Numbered from the stretch's first letter, positions 44,315 to 53,139 are shown. The stretch is DNA of 64,000 nt from Pseudooceanicola pacificus (GCF_009789075.1 NZ_WNXQ01000001.1:186001-250000); one strand, 5' to 3'. Notes: a model not told the origin generated them from the sequence alone. Translations and numbers: made by a program.

Positions 44315-45343
44315 ATGAAACGGACGATCCTCATGTCCACCGCCGCGGCATTCCTCGCAGCGGGCGCCGCCCATGCCGAGGGCGTGCTGAACATCTACAA
44401 CTGGGGCAACTACACCAGCCCCGAGATGATCGAGAAGTTCGAGAAGCAATACGACGTCGACGTCACGATCACCGATTACGACAGCAACGACACCGCGCTG
44501 GCCAAGATCAAGGCCGGCGGCCACGGGTTCGACATCGTCGTGCCGTCGGGCACCTATGTGCCGATCTTCATCTCCGAGGGGCTGCTGATGGAGTCCAAGC
44601 CCAACGAGATGGAGAATTTCGTGAACATGGACCCGACCTGGGTCGACGTGGAATTCGACCCGGGCCGCAACTACACCGTGCCGTGGCAGTGGGGCACCGT
44701 GGGCGTGACCGTCAACACCAGCGTCTACGGCGGCGACATCAACACCGCCGCGATCTTTCTCGACCCGCCGGACGAGCTGAAGGGCAAGATCAACGTCGTG
44801 CCCGAGATGATGGATATCATGTCGACCACCATCTACTACGTCGGCGGCGAACAGTGCACGATGGACAAGGAAGTCCTGAAGAAGGTGCGCGACACGCTGG
44901 TCGAGGCCAAGAAGAGCTGGCTGTCGATGGATTACGGCAATATCGAGAAATACGCCAAGGGCGACCTCGCCGCCGGGGTGAACTGGAACGGCGCCTCGCT
45001 GCGCTCGCGCCTGCTGAACGAGGCCGTCGCCTTTGGCTATCCGATGACGGGCTACCCGGTCTGGATGGACAATGCGGCCATCCTGGCCGACGCCCAGAAC
45101 CCCGAGAACGCCAAGCTGTTCCTGAACTTCATCATGGACCCGGAAAACGCGGCGATGCTGTCGAATTTCGCCCGCTACGCGAACGGCATCAAGGGGTCCG
45201 AGGCCTATCTCGACCCGGTCATGGCCCAGGCGCCCGAAGTCGTCGTGCCCGACGAGCTGAAGGCCGCCGGCGTGATCTCCAAGACCTGCCCGCCCGAGGC
45301 GCAGAAGATCTATACCGCGATCTGGACCGAGCTTCAGAAGTGA
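44315..45343 (+). CDS. Second ABC transporter binding protein, PotD-like
   Basis: The 342-residue precursor has a Sec signal (cleavage after AHA, residue 21) and the PotD fold: LNIYNWGNYTSPEMIEKFEK, ALAKIKAGGHGFDIVVPSG, VPWQWGTVGVTVN, EMMDIMSTTIYYVGGEQ and NWNGASLRSRL. Length and these motifs are close to spermidine/putrescine-binding proteins, so polyamines are more likely here than for the first system. A GGAG lies upstream of the ATG. Confidence 0.92.
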   Translation: MKRTILMSTAAAFLAAGAAHAEGVLNIYNWGNYTSPEMIEKFEKQYDVDVTITDYDSNDTALAKIKAGGHGFDIVVPSGTYVPIFISEGLLMESKPNEMENFVNMDPTWVDVEFDPGRNYTVPWQWGTVGVTVNTSVYGGDINTAAIFLDPPDELKGKINVVPEMMDIMSTTIYYVGGEQCTMDKEVLKKVRDTLVEAKKSWLSMDYGNIEKYAKGDLAAGVNWNGASLRSRLLNEAVAFGYPMTGYPVWMDNAAILADAQNPENAKLFLNFIMDPENAAMLSNFARYANGIKGSEAYLDPVMAQAPEVVVPDELKAAGVISKTCPPEAQKIYTAIWTELQK

Positions 45344-45404
45344 CGCGACAGGGGCGGCCGGACCCGCGGGCCCGGCTGTCCCGGTTGCAAGGCAGCCCTG
45401 CCTC

Positions 45405-45423
45405 GCCCGGCCTGGCGCCGGGC
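45405..45423 (+). terminator. Hairpin after the second ABC operon
   Basis: GCCCGGC/GCCGGGC with a 5-nt loop lies 62 nt after the binding-protein stop, preceded by a smaller AGGCAG/CTGCCT stem (45390-45403). TTT follows within a few bases. Probably a terminator or 3' stabiliser. The rest of the 45344-45613 gap shows no gene. Confidence 0.4.
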
Positions 45424-45613
45424 GGCGTTTGCCTCGCCCCCGGTTGGGCACTTGGCGAAGTCGCCCAGAGCGGGTGTGACAGGGGTGCTTTCAAGCGCAA
45501 CCGCCCGGCGCCGGGGTAACGGACGCCCCGCGCCCAGGACGCCGCCCGAACCCTTCCCCGCCTCAGCGATTTCCGCGATAGTCCTGCCGACACCCCCGAC
45601 CCGGAGCCCCGCC

Positions 45614-47278
45614 ATGACCACGCCCGACACGATCATCACCGGCGGCCGCCTGCTGACGATGGACCCCGCCGCGCCGCAGGCCGAGGCGCTGGCGATCACC
45701 GGCGGCACGATCACCGCCGTTGGCGGCAATGCCGAGATCGCCGCCCTCGCCGGCCCCACCACCCGCAGGGTCGACGCCGCCGGCGGCACCGTGCTGCCCG
45801 GATTCATCGACAGCCACGTGCATCTTTTCGGCGGCTCGGCGGAACTGGAATACCTCGACCTGCACGGCATCCAGGGCGAGGACCGCCTGACCGCGAAGAT
45901 CCGCGAATGGGCCGCCGCCTGCCCGGATGACGAGATCGTCTTTGCCGTCCAGGCCGATTACATGATCCTCGGTCCCGGCATCCTCACCACGCGCCAGGCG
46001 CTGGACCGGGTGCTGCCCGACCGGCCATTCGCCCTCTTCTCGCCCGACCACCACACGATCTGGGCCAACACCAGGGCGCTGGAACTCACCGGCCTGCTGC
46101 ATGGCGGCGCGGTCGATCAGGGGGCCGAGATCGTGATGGGCGACGACGGCCTCGCCAGCGGAGAGCTGCGCGAAGCCGGCGCCTATGCCCCGGTGCTGAT
46201 GCGCACCCGCTACGGCGGGCGCGAGCTGATGGGCATGGTCACCGGCGCCGACCCGGTGCCCGCGCCGACCTCGGCCCAGCGGGCGCTGGACCGCAAGGCG
46301 CTTGTCGCCGGGCTGAAACACTGCGCCAGCCACGGCATCACCGGGCTGCACAACATGGACGGCAATTTCTACACGCTGGAATTGCTCGACGCGCTTCTGG
46401 CCGAGGGCGACCTGCTCTGCCGCACCGAGGTTCCGTTCCATTTCAAGAGCTTCGACTCCCTCGACCGGTTCGAGGAGGCCGAAGAGATGCGCCGCCGCTG
46501 GCAGGGCGACATGCTCTGGTGCGCCCGGGTCAAGATGTTCATGGATGGCGTGGTGGAAAGCGGCACCGCCCTGATGCTGCGCCCCTATCCCGGCACCGAC
46601 CACATTGGCGACGCGGTCTTCGACCCCGAGGTCTTTGACGCCGCCTGCATCCGCGCCGATGCGCTTGGCCTGCAGATCGCGACCCACGCCATCGGCGACC
46701 TGGCGGTGCGCCGAACCCTGGACGGGTACGAAAAGGCGCGACAGGCCAACGGCCCGCGCGACTCCCGCCACCGGATCGAGCATATCGAGGTGCTGCATCC
46801 CGACGACCTGCCCCGGTTCCGCCAGCTGGGCGTCGTCGCCTCGATCCAGCCGCGCCATGCGCCCTTTGGCGGCTTCTTCCCGCCCGACGGGGTGCGCCGG
46901 ATGCTGCATGACGACCAGATCCCGCTGGCCTATGCCTGGCAGGACATCCGCGCCACCGGCACGCCGGTGATCTTTTCCACCGACTGGCCGGTGATCCCGG
47001 TCGACGTCATGCCCTCGGTCAAGGCGGCGGTGGCGCCGGTGGACATGCCCGCGCCCTGGCGCAGCCAGCGGCAGACGCTTTCGGACACGCTGCGCTCCTA
47101 CACCGCCGGCAATGCCTGGGTGGAGTTCAACGAGACCCGCAAGGGCATGTTGAAACCCGGCATGATGGCCGACGTGGCGGTGATGTCCCACGATCTGGAG
47201 GCGATGGACCCGGCGGCGCTCGACACCGCGCGGGCAAACCTGACGATCTGCGGCGGCCGCGTGACCTGGGAGGCCTGA
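45614..47278 (+). CDS. Amidohydrolase (YtcJ-like)
   Basis: The 554-residue protein has an amidohydrolase barrel: HxH metal ligands in FIDSHVHLFGG, later HAIGDLAV and HRIEHIEV (histidines) and the catalytic Asp in FSTDWPV. The N-terminal ITGGRLLTMDP and C-terminal LKPGMMADVAVMSHDLE form the flanking composite beta domain. Members of this COG1574 group hydrolyse amides or imides of unknown identity. The ATG at 45614 has GGAG 7 nt upstream; the longer frame is unsupported. Confidence 0.9.
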   Translation: MTTPDTIITGGRLLTMDPAAPQAEALAITGGTITAVGGNAEIAALAGPTTRRVDAAGGTVLPGFIDSHVHLFGGSAELEYLDLHGIQGEDRLTAKIREWAAACPDDEIVFAVQADYMILGPGILTTRQALDRVLPDRPFALFSPDHHTIWANTRALELTGLLHGGAVDQGAEIVMGDDGLASGELREAGAYAPVLMRTRYGGRELMGMVTGADPVPAPTSAQRALDRKALVAGLKHCASHGITGLHNMDGNFYTLELLDALLAEGDLLCRTEVPFHFKSFDSLDRFEEAEEMRRRWQGDMLWCARVKMFMDGVVESGTALMLRPYPGTDHIGDAVFDPEVFDAACIRADALGLQIATHAIGDLAVRRTLDGYEKARQANGPRDSRHRIEHIEVLHPDDLPRFRQLGVVASIQPRHAPFGGFFPPDGVRRMLHDDQIPLAYAWQDIRATGTPVIFSTDWPVIPVDVMPSVKAAVAPVDMPAPWRSQRQTLSDTLRSYTAGNAWVEFNETRKGMLKPGMMADVAVMSHDLEAMDPAALDTARANLTICGGRVTWEA

Positions 47279-47290
47279 CCGGCCGGCGGC

Positions 47291-47390
47291 AGGCCTCAGC
47301 CACTTTGCCGCCCGCACGGGCCAGGCATCGCGGCAGCAGGCGCCAGATCAGCGCGGACAGCAACAGGCAGAACCAGGGCCACCCGCTCAC
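47291..47390 (-). CDS. Possible small membrane peptide coupled to fliP
   Basis: A GTG at 47390 overlaps the fliP stop (GTGA), as with most junctions in this cluster. The frame encodes SGWPWFCLLLSALIWRLLPR, a plausible single membrane helix, then basic residues through AGGKVAEACRR; it remains open to 47127 antisense to the amidohydrolase gene, where it looks like noise. I give only the segment before the amidohydrolase stop region. It could be a real small flagellar-operon protein with an eroded 3' end, or chance. Confidence 0.25.
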
Positions 47391-48157
47391 GAATAGCTCC
47401 GCACAAGGCTGGCCGACACTAGGCTCCACCCGTCCGCGATGACGAAGAACGCCAGCTTGAACGGCAGCGAGACAACGGCCGGGGGCACCATCATCATGCC
47501 CATCGACATCAATACCGCGGCGACGACCAGGTCGATGATCAGGAACGGCATGAAGATCAGGAATCCCACCTGGAAGGCCCGCGCGATCTCGGACAGCATG
47601 AAGCTGGGCACCAGCACCGCCAGCGGCGCCTCCGGCCCCGGGTCTAGCTCTGCGGTCTCGGGGCGCAATTGTGCGAGCGCGGCAAAGGCATCGGGATCGA
47701 CACGGGCTGCCATGAAGCCCCGGAAGGGCTGGATTGTCCGCTGCGCCGCGTCCTCGATCTCGACCTGGCCATCGAGGTAGGGCGTCACCCCCTCTGACCA
47801 GGCCGCCTGAAAGACCGGGTCCATCACGAACCAGGTCAGGAACAAGGCCAGGCTGACGATCAGCATGTTCGGCGGCGACTGCTGCAGCCCGATGGCCTGG
47901 CGCAGGATCGACAGCACCGTCACCACGAAGGGAAAGCAGGTCACCATGATCAGGATGCCCGGCGCCAGCCCCAGAACGGTGACGATCAGCAGCAGATGGA
48001 TCGTCGCGCCGCTCAGCGACTGATCGCCAAGCGAGACCTGCAGGTCCTGCGCCGCCACGGGCCCGGCCCCGGCCAGCGCGATGACCGGCAGCAGGGCCAG
48101 CCCCCGCAGGACGGGCCGGGGCCGCAATGGATCAGACCCCGGCCTGGATGTCTGCAA
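47387..48157 (-). CDS. fliP: Flagellar export gate protein FliP
   Basis: The 256-residue precursor has a signal-like first helix (LALLPVIALAGAGPVAAQ), which FliP characteristically has, then helices with LAPGILIMVTCFPFVVTVLSILRQAIGLQQSPPNMLIVSLALFLTWF and a C-terminal FLIFMPFLIIDLVVAAVLMSMGMMMVPP. It forms the export gate with FliQ and FliR. The ATG lies 26 nt inside the 3' end of fliN. Last full gene of the fliF-fliH-like-fliN-fliP unit. Confidence 0.95.
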   Translation of the reverse strand: MQTSRPGSDPLRPRPVLRGLALLPVIALAGAGPVAAQDLQVSLGDQSLSGATIHLLLIVTVLGLAPGILIMVTCFPFVVTVLSILRQAIGLQQSPPNMLIVSLALFLTWFVMDPVFQAAWSEGVTPYLDGQVEIEDAAQRTIQPFRGFMAARVDPDAFAALAQLRPETAELDPGPEAPLAVLVPSFMLSEIARAFQVGFLIFMPFLIIDLVVAAVLMSMGMMMVPPAVVSLPFKLAFFVIADGWSLVSASLVRSYS

Positions 48158-48419
48158 CCTCGGTCAGCCTCACGGCCAGCTGTCCCTTCTGGTCGCCGTC
48201 GAGTTCTTCCAGCTCGCCGCGCGCGATCAGCCTGTCGCCGACGTAGAGCTCGACCGGATCGTCCACGCGCCGGTCCAGCGGCAGGACCGCGTCTTTGCCC
48301 ATCGCCAGCAGATCCCGGATCAGCGGACGCGCCCGCCCGACGGAAATCGTGATCTCGATCGGCACCGCGGTAAAGGGGCTCGACCGATCGACCTTTGCGG
48401 CCTTTGCTGCGTCATCCAT
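48132..48419 (-). CDS. fliN: Flagellar motor switch protein FliN
   Basis: The 95-residue protein is essentially one SpoA domain (IEITISVGRARPLIRDLLAMGKDAVLPLDRRVDDPVELYVGDRLIARGEL), the C-ring unit that helps set rotation and docks export cargo. Length is slightly short of enterobacterial FliN (137) because the variable N-terminus is brief. It overlaps the upstream FliH-like gene by 8 nt. Confidence 0.92.
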   Translation of the reverse strand: MDDAAKAAKVDRSSPFTAVPIEITISVGRARPLIRDLLAMGKDAVLPLDRRVDDPVELYVGDRLIARGELEELDGDQKGQLAVRLTEVADIQAGV

Positions 48420-49014
48420 GTTGCGCCTCTCTTTCGATATCTGCGTAAAATCCCGAGACCGCGCTCTCGACCTCGGCCAGCAGCCGGCCCATGTCGATCA
48501 TCCGTTCCTGCGCACCAAGGCGGATCGCGACCTGCCAGTCCTGCTGCTCGGGATCCGCCACGATCTCCAGCGGGAAGCCGAAATTGGCCTCGGTCAGCCG
48601 CTGCAGGGCAGGCAGATCGGCCTCGGTACAGGCGATCTCCACCCGGCTCTGCGCGGCCTCGGCGGCGAGCGCGTCCAGCTGATCCTTGATCCGCTCGCCC
48701 AGCGTCGCGCGCGCCATCACGGGCAGCACGATGTCGACCAGCTGCGCCATCAGTCCGCGCGTCGATTTCAGCACATGGGCGTGGGCCTCGTGATAGGTAA
48801 AGGACAGGTCCTGCAGGTTGCGGGCCAGTTCGGCCGAAATGCGGTCCTGGTCCTCGGACTGCGCCTTCAGGCTGTCGTCCCAGCCGGCCTTATACCCCTC
48901 GTCGAACCCCTCCAGCCGCAGCGCCTCGGTGTCGATCGCGGGCGCGGCGCGGGCGGCCGGGCGCATGGCGGGCGGCGACCCGAAATCCTCAAGCAGATGC
49001 CCGATGCGGCTCAC
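48412..49014 (-). CDS. FliH/FlbE-like flagellar export protein
   Basis: The 200-residue protein begins SRIGHLLEDFG and has GFDEGYKAGWDDSLKAQ followed by long helices (QDRISAELARNLQDLSFTYHEA), the GxxxG-containing pattern of FliH. The C-terminal part has the alpha/beta arrangement of FliH/V-ATPase E proteins. FliH ties the FliI ATPase to the C-ring; its place between fliF and fliN fits. Overall identity to FliH is low, as is usual in this group (FlbE in Caulobacter). It overlaps fliF by 4 nt. Confidence 0.7.
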   Translation of the reverse strand: MSRIGHLLEDFGSPPAMRPAARAAPAIDTEALRLEGFDEGYKAGWDDSLKAQSEDQDRISAELARNLQDLSFTYHEAHAHVLKSTRGLMAQLVDIVLPVMARATLGERIKDQLDALAAEAAQSRVEIACTEADLPALQRLTEANFGFPLEIVADPEQQDWQVAIRLGAQERMIDMGRLLAEVESAVSGFYADIEREAQHG

Positions 49015-50624
49015 ACCTTCTCCTCCCGGTCTTCGAGCCAGAAGCGCAGGATTTCCAGCGTTTCCTCACGCCGGTCGGCGATCAGCTCCCGCAGGCGCTG
49101 GACCGGATCGGTGTCTCCGCCCTCGCCCATTGCGGCCATGCCCGCCCCGTCGAACCCCGAGACGATCTGCAGGTCCGGCAGTTCGAATGCGCCATCGTCG
49201 ATTTCCCCGGTCAGCGCCTCCCCCGCCGCTTCCTCCGGCCCGGGCAGGGCCGCGCCGCGTGCCAGCAGGGGGACGTCCTCTGCGCGCCGCATCAGCAGCG
49301 GGCGCACGACGAAGAGGCCCAGGATCAGGGCGACCGCCGCGAGCACCGCCATCTGGACCAGCCGCGTCGCGTCCAGTGACAACCCGCCGATCAGCCCCTC
49401 GGCCGCCGGTGTTCCCGCCATCTCGACCGGCTGGAACGTCATGCTCTTGAGCGTGATCACATCGCCCCTCGCCTCGTCGAAACCCACGGCCGAGGCGACG
49501 AGTTCGCGCATCTCGGCCAGTTCCGCCTCGTCGCGGGGGGTTGTGCTCACCGTTCCGTCGGCGGCGGTCTCGGCGATGCCATTCACCAGAACCGCCACAG
49601 TCAGCCGCCGCACAGCGCCCGGCGCGCGGATCAGCTCGCGCTCCGTGGCGGACACCTCGTAATTCACGCGCTCCCGAGTCTCGCTGTCCTGGCTGGACGA
49701 ATCGCCACCGCCGCCCGCGCCGCCGTCCGGCAGGTTCGAGGCCACCGTGACCGCCCCGCCGGTGTCGGAATTCCGGCTGCTGTTGGACCTCTCCTCGCTC
49801 TCCGTACTGATCGCGACGCGCTCCGTCGGGTCGAACCGCCGCTCCCGTATCGATTCGCTGGCCGTTTCGGTTTCCACCGAGACCTCGACCGCGACATTGC
49901 CCAGGCCGACCCGCGCCTCGAGCAGACGCTGCACCCGGTCGCGCATCCGTTCCGCCATGTCGTCGCCCGCGGGGGCCTGGGACGTGTCGTCGGAATTGCC
50001 GATCAACTCGCCCGAAGAGTCCATGACGGCCACGTTTTCCGGCATCAGGCCGGCCACGGCCGACGCCACGAGATACCTGAGCGCGCGGGCATGCGCGGGC
50101 GCCAGGGAGCCGCTTGCCGGCGTGACGAAGATCGAGGCGGTTGGCGGCGTATCCTTGCGAAACGGGCGGTTGCCCGAATGCGCAATATGCACGCGCGCCG
50201 ACTGGACCTGAGGCGAGGCCGCGATGGTCCGCGCCAGCTCTCCTTCCTTCGCGCGCCAGTAGGCGGCGTCGAACATCTGCGAGGTGATGCCGAACCCGGA
50301 CAGGGAATCGAGCAGTTCATACCCCTGGACCCCGTTGCGCGGCAGCCCCTCGCCCGCCAGGACCATGCGCAGTTCGTCCCGCTGCGCGACGTCCACGAAG
50401 ATCGAGCCTCCGCGCACCTCGTAAGGGACCCCGCGCTGTTCCAGCGCCGCCACGACCTCGCCCGACGCGGTCCCCTCCAGCCCGGAATAGAGCAGACCGA
50501 GATTCGGCGCCGAGGCCATGCGCGCCAGCAACAGCACGGCAACGAACATACCCGCCGACGCCAGGAAGGCCAGGATTCGGCGGCGCATACTCAGTCCGGC
50601 CCATAGTTCCGACAATTGCTGCAC
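49011..50624 (-). CDS. fliF: Flagellar MS-ring protein FliF
   Basis: The 537-residue protein has two membrane helices (about residues 16-38 and 405-425) around a periplasmic YscJ/FliF domain (LGLLYSGLEGTASGEVVAALEQRGVPYEV, SARVHIA, PTASIFVTPASG) and an FliF C domain ending in acidic helices that bind FliG. It builds the MS ring, the base of the flagellum. I choose the GTG at 50624 because AGGGAG lies 6 nt upstream; the ATG 7 codons earlier has no such site. A Gly/Ser/Asp-rich linker lies near residue 300. No fliG is in the window. Confidence 0.94.
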   Translation of the reverse strand: MQQLSELWAGLSMRRRILAFLASAGMFVAVLLLARMASAPNLGLLYSGLEGTASGEVVAALEQRGVPYEVRGGSIFVDVAQRDELRMVLAGEGLPRNGVQGYELLDSLSGFGITSQMFDAAYWRAKEGELARTIAASPQVQSARVHIAHSGNRPFRKDTPPTASIFVTPASGSLAPAHARALRYLVASAVAGLMPENVAVMDSSGELIGNSDDTSQAPAGDDMAERMRDRVQRLLEARVGLGNVAVEVSVETETASESIRERRFDPTERVAISTESEERSNSSRNSDTGGAVTVASNLPDGGAGGGGDSSSQDSETRERVNYEVSATERELIRAPGAVRRLTVAVLVNGIAETAADGTVSTTPRDEAELAEMRELVASAVGFDEARGDVITLKSMTFQPVEMAGTPAAEGLIGGLSLDATRLVQMAVLAAVALILGLFVVRPLLMRRAEDVPLLARGAALPGPEEAAGEALTGEIDDGAFELPDLQIVSGFDGAGMAAMGEGGDTDPVQRLRELIADRREETLEILRFWLEDREEKV

Positions 50625-50681
50625 GTGATGCTCCCTGCCCGGCATTCTGCCCTTCGGTGTCCCATCAATCGCCGATCCGGC

Positions 50682-50696
50682 TTAACAATCGGTTAG
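50682..50696. promoter_or_regulatory. CtrA-like binding site in the fliF/fliL promoter region
   Basis: TTAA-N7-TTAG (TTAACAATCGGTTAG) matches the CtrA consensus TTAA-N7-TTAA with one change, in a GC-rich genome where such AT words are rare. A further TTAG at 50707-50710 sits in a direct repeat ATCGGTTAG. It lies 58 nt before the fliF GTG and 46 nt before the fliL ATG, so it could control both units. CtrA is the usual flagellar activator in Rhodobacteraceae. Confidence 0.6.
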
Positions 50697-50741
50697 TTCC
50701 CATCGGTTAGGACTGCGCCAATCCGGGAACGAGGCTGGACC

Positions 50742-51230
50742 ATGTCTGAAACAGAAGATGCCCAGGGCGAGGCGAAACCGAAGCGGTCGAAACTGCCGCT
50801 GATCCTCGGGCTTGTGCTGGCGCTCGCTGGCGGTGGCGGCGGATTTTTCGCTGTCTATTCCGGCCTTGTGCTGGCCCCGGACCCTGCGGGCGCCGGGGAG
50901 ACGCCGATGCCGCAGCCCGGCCCGGTGCCGGACATCGCCTATGTCGCGCTGGAGCCGATGGTGATCAACATGGGCCGGGCCTCTGGCGGGCGGCACCTGC
51001 GGTTCCGCGCGCAGATCGAGGTCAACCGCAGCCAGAAAGAGGCGGTCGAGACGCTCGTGCCCCGGATCATGGACGTGCTGAACACTTATCTTCGCGCCGT
51101 CGATCTCGACGTGCTGGAGGAACGGTCGTCGCTGATGAAACTGCGCACCCAGATGCTGCGACGGATCGATGTCGTCGTCGGCCCGGGCCGCGTCCGTGAT
51201 CTGTTGATCATGGAATTCGTAATGAGCTGA
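50742..51230 (+). CDS. fliL: Flagellar basal body-associated protein FliL
   Basis: The 162-residue protein has a short charged N-terminus, one membrane helix (about 18-40) with Gly-rich end, a linker and a periplasmic FliL domain (YVALEPMVINMG, LRFRAQIEV, LVPRIMDVLNTYLRAVDLDVLE, RIDVVVGPGRVRDLLIMEFVMS). FliL rings the stator and modulates motor torque. GAGG lies 7 nt before the ATG. First gene of the rightward unit. Confidence 0.93.
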   Translation: MSETEDAQGEAKPKRSKLPLILGLVLALAGGGGGFFAVYSGLVLAPDPAGAGETPMPQPGPVPDIAYVALEPMVINMGRASGGRHLRFRAQIEVNRSQKEAVETLVPRIMDVLNTYLRAVDLDVLEERSSLMKLRTQMLRRIDVVVGPGRVRDLLIMEFVMS

Positions 51231-51244
51231 AGGACTTGATCGAC

Positions 51245-51601
51245 ATGATTGCCGATATACTGCTCGCTGCCGGTGCCTTTGGCGCCGGGCTGTACTGCTT
51301 TGTCCTGGCGCGCCGCCTGAACCGGTTCAACAACCTGCAGGGTGGCATCGGCGGTGCGGTGGCAACCCTGTCGAGCCAGGTCGACGAACTCTCGCGCACG
51401 CTCTCCACGGCCCAGGCCAGTGCGGGCAGCACAACCGATTCGCTTGGGGACATCACCGAACGGGCGGAAAACGTCGCGCGGCGGCTGGAGTTGCTGGTCG
51501 CGTCGATGCACGACCTGCCGGCGCAGGTGCCGGAGACGCAGGCCAATGGCAGCAGTCAGGCCGTCTTCTCGCGCCGCACCACCAACGGGTCGAGGGGGTG
51601 A
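51245..51601 (+). CDS. Small membrane protein with coiled coil in the flagellar operon
   Basis: The 118-residue protein has one N-terminal helix (ADILLAAGAFGAGLYCFVLA) followed by a basic pair and a heptad-rich helix (LQGGIGGAVATLSSQVDELSRTLSTAQ ... ERAENVARRLELLVASM). It has no family I recognise. Its constant place between fliL and the MotE-like gene suggests a role near the motor. The ATG at 51245 is preceded by GAAGGA at 10 nt; a TTG at 51236 is another option. Confidence 0.75.
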   Translation: MIADILLAAGAFGAGLYCFVLARRLNRFNNLQGGIGGAVATLSSQVDELSRTLSTAQASAGSTTDSLGDITERAENVARRLELLVASMHDLPAQVPETQANGSSQAVFSRRTTNGSRG

Positions 51602-51603
51602 GG

Positions 51604-52224
51604 ATGTTCGCAGGCCGTCGCAATGACCGGCCCGGCGGCAGGCCGAAACGTCTTCGCGGGACGCTCAACATCGTGGCCCTTCTGTTCGTTGGCTCTGCAT
51701 TGCTGCGCCTGCTGGGAGAGGCCGGCGCCGTACTGGCCGCCCAGGATGGCATCATGCCCGTGGCGCCGGCCAGCGACGAGGTGTGCCATTCGGACGAGGC
51801 CACCAACCGGTTGGTTGCCGCGATCCAGAAAAGGACAGCCGAACTGGACGCGCGCGAAAAGGCCATCGCAGAACGGCAGGTCTTCCTGTCCGAGGCAGAT
51901 CAGCAGATCGAGGCCAAGCTGGCCGAGCTGGAGGCCGCAGAGGCCTCTCTGCGCAAGGTCCTGTCCGTCGCCCAGGACGGGGCGGAACAGGATATCGCAC
52001 GCCTGACTGCCGTCTATGCCAGCATGAAACCCAAGAGCGCAGCCGCGCTGTTCCAGGAGATGGAGCCGAACTTCGCCGCCGGTTTCTTGACCCGCATGCC
52101 GCCCGAGTCCGCCGCCGAAATCCTGTCGCTGCTGGACCCTGGGACGGCCCATGCGATCAGCGTCGTCATCGCCGGACGGAACGCGGATTTTCGCGGCGGG
52201 ACTGGATCCGACACCGGAAATTAA
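51604..52224 (+). CDS. MotE-like protein with MgtE N-terminal type domain
   Basis: The 206-residue protein has one membrane helix (about 20-48), a long charged coiled coil (LVAAIQKRTAELDAREKAIAERQVFLSEADQQIEAKLAELEAAEASLRKV), and a C-terminal MgtE-intracellular-like helical domain (VYASMKPKSAAALFQEMEPNFAAGFLTRMPPESAAEILSLLDP). In Sinorhizobium MotE is a periplasmic stability factor for MotC; this protein shares layout and context rather than proven function. It overlaps the upstream stop closely. Start ATG at 51604; GTG at 51598 possible. Confidence 0.75.
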   Translation: MFAGRRNDRPGGRPKRLRGTLNIVALLFVGSALLRLLGEAGAVLAAQDGIMPVAPASDEVCHSDEATNRLVAAIQKRTAELDAREKAIAERQVFLSEADQQIEAKLAELEAAEASLRKVLSVAQDGAEQDIARLTAVYASMKPKSAAALFQEMEPNFAAGFLTRMPPESAAEILSLLDPGTAHAISVVIAGRNADFRGGTGSDTGN

Positions 52225-52269
52225 CCCCCAGGCTGGCACAAGGGGGCGAGGCGGTTCGGAGGTCGGACA

Positions 52270-53139
52270 ATGATCGGAATAGTCGGTATCGGCATCATCT
52301 TCGTCATGGTGTTCGGCGGGTATATCCTCGCCGGCGGCAAACTTGGCATCATCCTGAAATCGCTGCCGTTCGAACTGATGATGATCGGCGGGGCGGCCGT
52401 CGGGGCCTTCCTGATCTCGAACGACATGAGCAGCGTGAAGCACACGCTGAAGGATGTCGGCAAGGTCTTCAAGGGCCCGAAATGGAAGCCCGAGGATTAC
52501 AAGGATCTGTTGTGCCTGCTCTTCGAACTCATCCGGCTGGTGCGCCAGAACCCGGTTGCGATCGAAGAACATATCGAAGCGCCGGCAGAGAGTTCGATTT
52601 TCAGCAAATACCCCAAGATCCTGTCCGAAGGAGAGGCCATCGGCATGATCTGCGACACCATGCGGTCGGCCTCGATGAACTATGACGACCCGCACCAGGT
52701 CGAGGAGGTCCTCGACAAACGGGCCGAGGCCAATCTGCACCACGCCCTGCACTCAAGCCACGCGCTGCAGACCATGGCCGACGGTCTGCCGGCCCTCGGG
52801 ATCGTCGCGGCGGTGCTGGGCGTGATCAAGACCATGGGCTCGATTGACCAACCCCCTGAAATTCTTGGCAAAATGATCGGCGGGGCGTTGGTCGGCACCT
52901 TCCTCGGCGTTTTCCTGGCCTATGGCCTGGTCGGTCCGTTTGCCGCCAAGGTCAAGGCTGTGGTGGAAGAGGATCGGCATTTCTACAATCTCATCCGCGA
53001 AGTGCTGATCGCGAACCTGCACAATCACTCCACCAACATCTGCATCGAGGTGGGGCGGCAGAATACGCCGCAGCAATGCCGCCCCACCTTTGCCGACCTG
53101 GAAGATGCGCTGAAGGCGACGAAACAGGAGGCCGCGTGA
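52270..53139 (+). CDS. motA: Flagellar stator protein MotA
   Basis: The 289-residue inner-membrane protein has four helices, with GGAAVGAFLISND, the cytoplasmic loop, then LPALGIVAAVLGVIKTMGS and GGALVGTFLGVFLAYGLVGPFA, which are the TM3/TM4 proton-channel segments of MotA. It couples ion flow to rotation with MotB. No motB gene follows; instead a 700-residue exported protein starts at an overlapping GTG. GGAGG lies 7 nt before the ATG. Confidence 0.95.
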   Translation: MIGIVGIGIIFVMVFGGYILAGGKLGIILKSLPFELMMIGGAAVGAFLISNDMSSVKHTLKDVGKVFKGPKWKPEDYKDLLCLLFELIRLVRQNPVAIEEHIEAPAESSIFSKYPKILSEGEAIGMICDTMRSASMNYDDPHQVEEVLDKRAEANLHHALHSSHALQTMADGLPALGIVAAVLGVIKTMGSIDQPPEILGKMIGGALVGTFLGVFLAYGLVGPFAAKVKAVVEEDRHFYNLIREVLIANLHNHSTNICIEVGRQNTPQQCRPTFADLEDALKATKQEAA

